DNA from: Glandiceps talaboti
Taxonomy: Eukaryota > Hemichordata > Enteropneusta > Spengelidae
Assembly (NCBI RefSeq): GCF_964340395.1
Contig: NC_135549.1
Span: forward strand, 18,802,342 to 18,814,841
Length of the DNA: 12,500 nucleotides
Direction: 5' to 3'
The notes below the pieces were generated by a model. The model was not told where the DNA came from, ran no database searches, and saw nothing but the letters and a program-made list of their open reading frames with translations. Positions within the stretch are counted from its first letter, which is position 1. Each line of letters begins with the position of its first letter. Shown in pieces: positions 8,228-12,500 of this stretch. A program made the position numbers and the translations under genes.

Positions 8228-9490
8228 TTAGTTGAGATTATCTAGCAATGACCATTTCTGATGAAAATTATCTTGCCTGTTATTTCTAATAGCAACTTGT
8301 TTTTCAAGCTTATACAACTGTTTGAGATGTTCGATAAAAATATGGACTGAAGGTAATACTGCAGATCTTCTGGCCTGGAAAACAAACTGCTTGGCTTGAA
8401 TCAAAATGTAATTAAGAATAACTGGATAGTTTGTAGACCCATACAGAATTACGTCACAGTCGATATTAATTTGTACATTTGTTAACGTGTTCCACCATGT
8501 CTTAAAGTGTACCCAGAAACCGGCTAATACTATCTCACATTCACAAAATAGGTGAAGGATAGTTTCACTGTAATTTGAGCAAAAAGAGCAGGTTTCACTA
8601 CTTGTAATACCCCATTTCTTGAGCCAATAATTAACAGCAAGATAATTCTGTAAAACTTTGTGTTGAAAGATCTTGGATTTGGTATCCATTGATACAATGT
8701 GTGGTTGAAGATAAAAATATCCATCCACTCTGAGTCATTATTCTCTCTGGTATTTATATGGTAAATTGAGAGATCCGAGGTTTCTTGAAAGTAATGTGTT
8801 TAGAGCTAAGTACAAACTGATAGATATTTTTTGAAGAGGAACTCAAGAGTTGGGAATGAGAAATGTATTTTCCACTAACAGCTTGCATTTTGCCCGCTTT
8901 TATCAAATTTACAAGCGCCGCCCAAACACAAAAGTACCTGCAAGAAACACCTCGATTTACCCACACCTCGAAAGGAATAGTTCTATTTGTAGCTTCGAAA
9001 AGATCACCTGGGTACCAGATGCCCGCTTGCATCATATTTCTATTGAATACTTCCTTACCACCAATTTGAAAATATTTGTTATTCCAAAGGAAATCAGTAT
9101 GCAAGGACTGCTCCAAACCATTTCGTACCAATAACCAAGATCTTAACAAATCTTTATAGAAATTCGGAAATAATAACTTGTTTACGTCAAAATTGCAATA
9201 CAAGAGCAAATGAAAACCTCCATACCTTCTGGCAAAAGAATCTGCAAAGAACTTCCAAATTGACTGGGAGGGATTAAGGTATCTTTTGATCCACATAACC
9301 CGGGAAGTCATCACAATGGACTCGAAGTCCGGTACTTTCAGACCTCCATTTTTAAAGTCAAAAATCATTGTTACCCTGTTAACCTTTTCCCGCTTCCCTT
9401 CTCATATGAATCTGAAAATTAATCTTTCAATTTGCTTCAAGTACTCACGAGAAATTGGTAAAAGCGATACCACATAAGAAAATGTAGAAA
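8228..9490 (-). other. LINE ORF2 C-terminal region with zinc-binding knuckle
   Basis: The thumb/connection and C-terminal part of ORF2. After a frameshift near 9505 the sequence reads STFSYVVSLLPISREYLKQI, then FI followed by TGA (9404-9402) where relatives have W, then NGGLKVPDFESIVMTSRVMW. Later, C-S-F-C (8591-8580 region) and HLFCEC form the Cys-Cys...His-Cys pattern of the reverse-transcriptase zinc knuckle. A conserved tail follows: EKQVAIRNNR and KWSLLDNLN, then TAA. A frame change between 8756 and 8710 separates the two halves. The region is thought to bind RNA/DNA during target-primed reverse transcription. It is typical in length for the group. Confidence 0.85.
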
Positions 9491-10798
9491 TTATAAATGT
9501 TTTACACAGTTGAATCGGCCGAGGAGGGTTAAGCCCCTCCAGATATTGAAACAACCCCGGGCCTCATCGATTTTATCCTGAAAATTAAGTTTGTTCGAAT
9601 TCATGTCATCATATGAAATATAAATTCCCAAAAGTTTTAGCGGTCTGTCAGGCCATGAAAGATCTAGGGGTTTCAAATCAATGTGTCTGTTAGACCCAAT
9701 CCACATTGCCTCTGTCTTTTGTTTATTAATAACAAGGCCTGACATCTTACCGAAATGGTCAAGCAGAAAAAGGAATTCCTTTGCAGAACTAATGTAAGAA
9801 AGTAAAGCCGAGGTGTCGTCAGCGTACTGGGATAACTTGGTTTCTCTCTTATCAATGGAGATACCCTTAATGTTTTCACTTTGTCTTACAGCAATAGCCA
9901 TTAACTCAATTGCAATAACAAATAAATACGGAGATAGGGGGTCACCCTGACATGCACCTCTAGCGACTGGAAAATATCCTGAGGTCACTCTATTGTTAAC
10001 AATACAACTTGAAATACCTTTATGGAATGTGGAGGTCCACCTGATAAAAGAATCACCAAAGTTAAATTCCTTTAAAGCGAGTTCAAGAAAGGGCCACTAA
10101 ATAGAATCAAAGGCTTTCTTAAAATCAACACATAATAAAACACCTGAAATATCGTGATCTTTTGTGTACTGTAAAATGTCAAGAACTGTGCGAATTGTTT
10201 CACCAATATACCGGCCCTTGACATAACCCGTTTGATTCTCACTGATAATACTCGGAAATACTTCCGTGATTCTGTTTGCAAGAGCCTTGGAACCTATTTT
10301 AGAATCTACATTTAAAAGAGAGATTGGTCGCCAGTTACCGAGCTCCAACCTATCCTTTCCTTTATCAATTAAATTTACTACTGCTTGTTTCTGAGAGTTA
10401 CTTAATTCACCCTTATCATACGCGTCATTAAGAAAATTAACAAGGTAGGGGCCTATGATCCAGGACCAAAACTTACTGTAAAATTCCACCGTTATGCCGT
10501 CATTACCCGGCGTTTTATTAGCTGGCATAGCACTTAAGGCTTTGAAACATTCGGCCACGGTGAGTTTGCCGTCGCATCTGTTACGCTGGCCTGGGGTCAG
10601 CTTGGGAATATGCAAATCTTTAGAAAAGTAATTGAAACTATTTGCAGAGCACTGACATTTTGAAGAATACAGGTCAGTGTAGAAATCTGCCTGCATCTTT
10701 AAGATTTCATGCGGGTCAGTAGTCACACTGCCATCTTTCATCCTTAACTTCCTAATATGTTTCTTTGAAGAATTACGCTTTTCTAAACGCAAAAAAAA
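9491..10798 (-). other. LINE reverse transcriptase domain (one nonsense codon)
   Basis: The polymerase region of ORF2. It begins after the T-run indel with RLEKRNSSKKHIRKLRMKDG, a segment that in L1/Tx1 elements leads into the fingers. Motifs in order are NKTPGNDGITVEFY, NWRPISLLNVDSKI, LLCVDFKKAFDSI (motif A with catalytic Asp), RGACQGDPLSPYLF (motif B), QYADDTSALL (motif C, the YADD active site), SGLVINKQKTEAM, and LKLLGIYI. A TAG at 10099-10097 falls directly after motif A, where Glu is likely in relatives. Apart from that codon the same frame is open from about 10792 to 9494, so this is the best-preserved part of the element. Confidence 0.93.
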
Positions 10799-11099
10799 TA
10801 TGCATTGCTCTTTTCACCTTTTTCATGCCATCTAACTTTTGCTCTCAACATTAAGCCTCTAGTTTTGTAAACATCAATTTCTTTCAGCTCTTGCTCCATT
10901 CTTCTCATTTCTAATTGAATCCTTTCTATTTCAATCATGTCTTTCGTCTCAGTCAGACTATATTCAAGTTTACTGTAGCCCTTCTCAAATTCGGCCTCTT
11001 TATCTTTTCTACCCTTTGCTTTTTCTTTACTATATTTCTGACTAAAGCGCCTTATTCTGTACTTGATAAGTTCCCATCTAACCCTGCAAGCCATAATTT

Positions 11100-11951
11100 C
11101 TTGAAATTCATCAATCCAAGTGTCCTTCTCTGTGTTAATCTGATTAATGTATTCTTCTTCATTAATAATTGTTGAGTACATCCAGTACCCCCGTCCCCTT
11201 TCACCACACATAAAACTATTAATGTGAAGAAAGATGGCAGAATGATCTGACTTGATTGAAGGTAGAACGTCAGTATCTTCAACATAGTCATGAAGACTAT
11301 TAGAAATAAGCCAGTAATCCAACCGAGATTGAATAATGGGATTACCTCCCCTCCATGTAAAACGCTTTAAGGTAGGATGTTCTAACCTCCATATGTCTTG
11401 TAAATAAGTTCTAAAATTTTACTGGCACTTTTTCCGTTTTGTGTTCCAAGGTCAGATGAACCTCTAAACTTATTCAATTTGTGATTTAAAATTTCATTAA
11501 AATCACCACCTATGATAATATTGTATTGCGACCCCAAGTTGAGGCTATTCATGCGATTAATAATATTACTAAAAAACTGCAGTTGATTACTTTCAACATT
11601 GGGAGCATAAACATTAATGAAATAGAAGACTGAATCTCCACACTCTAGGTGGGAAATAATAAATCTACCTTCAGAATCTATGACATTGTTCTTAATAATA
11701 TACTCAAATTGTGGACGGAAGAGAACCATCACGCCCCTGCTGTGATTATTTCCATGAGAAAAAGAACTTCATTACCCCACTCATCATTTACGCCAGGTAT
11801 TTTCATCCTGAGGCGTGCTATATGTCTCTTGCAGAAAGACTATGGCAGCATTTTTTTTCCTGACCCAACGAAAGACAGACCTTTGCTTTTGTTTTACATT
11901 TAAACCTCTGACATTAAGGGAGAGTACTTTGATGTTGAAGCGTTCACGCAT
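11100..11951 (-). other. LINE AP-endonuclease domain (broken)
   Basis: The N-terminal exonuclease-endonuclease-phosphatase fold, which nicks the insertion site. Visible motifs are KVLSLNVRGLN at the start, AIVFLQETYST (metal-binding Glu), SRGVMVLF, FINVYAPN, IIGGDFNEIL (catalytic Asp and Asn), QSRLDYWLIS and SDHSAIFLHI (the S-D-H end motif). They appear in the normal order but are spread over four frames, with frameshifts near 11790, 11762 and 11400. The conserved catalytic residues are still present, so the break is by frame and not by loss of active-site residues. Past S-D-H the sequence turns into a charged linker rich in Glu and Lys, with a probable coiled coil (about 11100-10830). The left boundary is approximate. 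Confidence 0.88.
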
Positions 11952-12197
11952 CAGAATTGGTGGAAAACGTCTGTTACAATAAATCTACAAATAAGGCGAG
12001 TCACGTTGCATAACTGCAATTTGAAAGAATTTTTGACAAACAAAGATGGAACTTGCAAGGACAGCAAAAAGCGAAACATACCCAAAGACAAAAACAGAAA
12101 ACAAACCAAAACAACCACGAAAGCGGCAACACAAAGAAAACACTTAAGAAACATTGCAAAGAAAAAAAAGGTCCAAAACAGAACCAACCACCCCGTT
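11952..12197 (-). promoter_or_regulatory. LINE 5' leader, T-rich, no ORF1
   Basis: On the minus strand this is a T/G-rich tract (TTTT, TTTG, CTTT words) just before the ORF2 ATG. A 78-codon open frame reads through it and its TGA overlaps the ORF2 ATG (TGATG). Its product is almost all Phe/Leu/Val/Cys, as expected from T-rich DNA, so I treat it as leader and not as a gene. I infer a 5'UTR. Confidence 0.5.
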
Positions 12198-12455
12198 TGC
12201 TGTAGCTCTCTACAAAAAAAATTTGTCAGTTTATCAGTCTACCATAGTTCTACGTCAATCATAAGTGCTGTAGCACTCTACAAAATATTCTCAGTTTATC
12301 AGTCTATCATAGTTCTACGTCAATCATAAGTGCTGTAGCACACTACGACATATTCTCCGTTTATCAGTCTATCATAGTTCTACGTCAATCATAAGTGCTG
12401 TAGCACACTACGACATATTCTCAGTTTATCAGTCTATCATAGTTCTACGTCAATC
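12198..12455 (-). repeat. ~65-bp tandem array, four units, at the LINE's 5' side
   Basis: Units begin at 12198, 12266, 12331 and 12396 (lengths 68, 65, 65 and about 60). Each has TTTATCAGTCTATCATAGTT, CTACGTCAATCATAAG, and a small dyad (TGTAGCACTCTACA or GTAGCACACTAC). Units 3 and 4 are nearly identical over their shared length, and unit 1 is the most diverged. The array ends abruptly at 12455, where the sequence changes to GAACAATTTGCACG. It may be a promoter monomer array of the retrotransposon, or a minisatellite that was already there. Confidence 0.9.
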
Positions 12456-12500
12456 GAACAATTTGCACGATTGTACTTGTCCCAGCTCAAAAAGCAAGCA

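Larger units (their letters stand above)
8228..11951 (-). pseudogene. LINE ORF2 (endonuclease / reverse transcriptase), inactivated
   Basis: This is one ancestral ORF of about 1240 codons, starting at ATG 11951-11949 and ending at TAA 8230-8228. It would encode the polyprotein that nicks target DNA and primes reverse transcription from the cut end. Lesions read on the minus strand are a frameshift near 11790 (stop 11786-11784), a one-base shift in a T run near 11762, and a shift near 11400 (stop 11384-11382). There is also an indel in the eight-base run 10798-10791, a nonsense TAG at 10099-10097 in the RT, a shift near 9505, a nonsense TGA at 9404-9402 where a Trp is expected, and a stop at 8756-8754 with a shift near 8710. 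Similarity continues in another frame after each lesion, so these are breaks in one gene rather than separate genes. Confidence 0.9.
8072..12455 (-). mobile_element. Degenerate L1/Tx1-type non-LTR retrotransposon (LINE)
   Basis: This element lies in the sense direction of gene A's intron. From 5' to 3' on the minus strand there is a ~65-bp tandem array (12455-12198), a T-rich leader (12197-11952), one broken ORF2 (11951-8228), a 3'UTR of about 130 bp, and an A-rich tail with interspersed T (8099-8072). The ORF2 order, AP-endonuclease then reverse transcriptase then cysteine/histidine zinc knuckle, fits the L1/Tx1 group. No ORF1 is visible within 550 bp upstream. The right boundary is uncertain: the tandem array may or may not belong to the element, and an ORF1 could lie outside. 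No convincing target-site duplication is seen. It is dead as written. Confidence 0.85.

Noticed and set aside
11951-12187. Minus-strand open frame of 78 codons whose TGA overlaps the ORF2 ATG (TGATG), a possible small ORF1
   Set aside because: The product is almost wholly Phe, Leu, Val and Cys, which is what T-rich DNA gives in that frame. No RRM, zinc-knuckle or coiled-coil motif is present.
12006-12329. Plus-strand Lys-rich open frame of 107 codons
   Set aside because: It is the complement of the T-rich LINE leader and runs into the tandem array, so the Lys/Thr bias is compositional.
1-12500. CRISPR array, tRNA, rRNA, bacterial promoter or terminator
   Set aside because: The tandem arrays have no spacer-repeat structure with variable spacers, and no cloverleaf or rRNA signature was seen. 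The gene structure is eukaryotic.

Overview
The window is animal nuclear DNA: AT-rich, with short coding exons split by 0.3-1 kb introns that have GT/AG junctions, microsatellites, minisatellites and a decayed LINE. No bacterial-style operon, ribosome binding site or tRNA is visible. The species cannot be fixed from the sequence. The SLC22 genes and an L1/Tx1-type LINE fit a marine invertebrate or basal deuterostome, but that is inference.

All recognisable coding sequence lies on the minus strand, so read right to left. The region holds two head-to-tail genes of the SLC22 organic cation/anion/carnitine transporter family (major facilitator superfamily). Gene A enters from beyond the right edge. 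Its last six coding exons are at 7861-7699, 6642-6566, 6134-5926, 5500-5392, 5100-4891 and 4156-3997, and the reading phase matches at all five junctions. Together they encode about the last 308 residues, from the cytoplasmic loop before TM7 to a hydrophilic tail ending in D-T-T-V. Gene B starts at an ATG at 306-304, behind a strong splice acceptor at 320-319, and runs off the left edge. It shows the cytosolic N-terminus, TM1 and most of the first extracellular loop. The two genes are about 3.7 kb apart and look like a tandem paralogue pair.

Upstream of the exon at 7861, in the same orientation, is a degenerate non-LTR retrotransposon (about 8072 to at least 11951, probably further right). 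It retains an AP-endonuclease, a reverse transcriptase with YADD, a C-terminal zinc-knuckle region and an A-rich 3' tail, but several frameshifts and nonsense codons break it. No ORF1 is seen before ORF2. Instead there is a T-rich leader and then an array of four ~65-bp tandem units at 12198-12455, which may be a monomer-type promoter.

The rest is introns and a 3.7 kb intergenic region rich in simple repeats. It includes two (TGTA)n tracts, a pentanucleotide tract, a 31-bp C-run repeat, a degenerate ~42-bp repeat present in both orientations at four places, a ~100-bp degenerate tandem repeat at 6760-7125, and a near-perfect 16-bp-stem hairpin at 7374-7409. Nothing here amounts to a new functional system. 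The most interesting items are the retrotransposon leader array, the ~42-bp repeat family and the hairpin.
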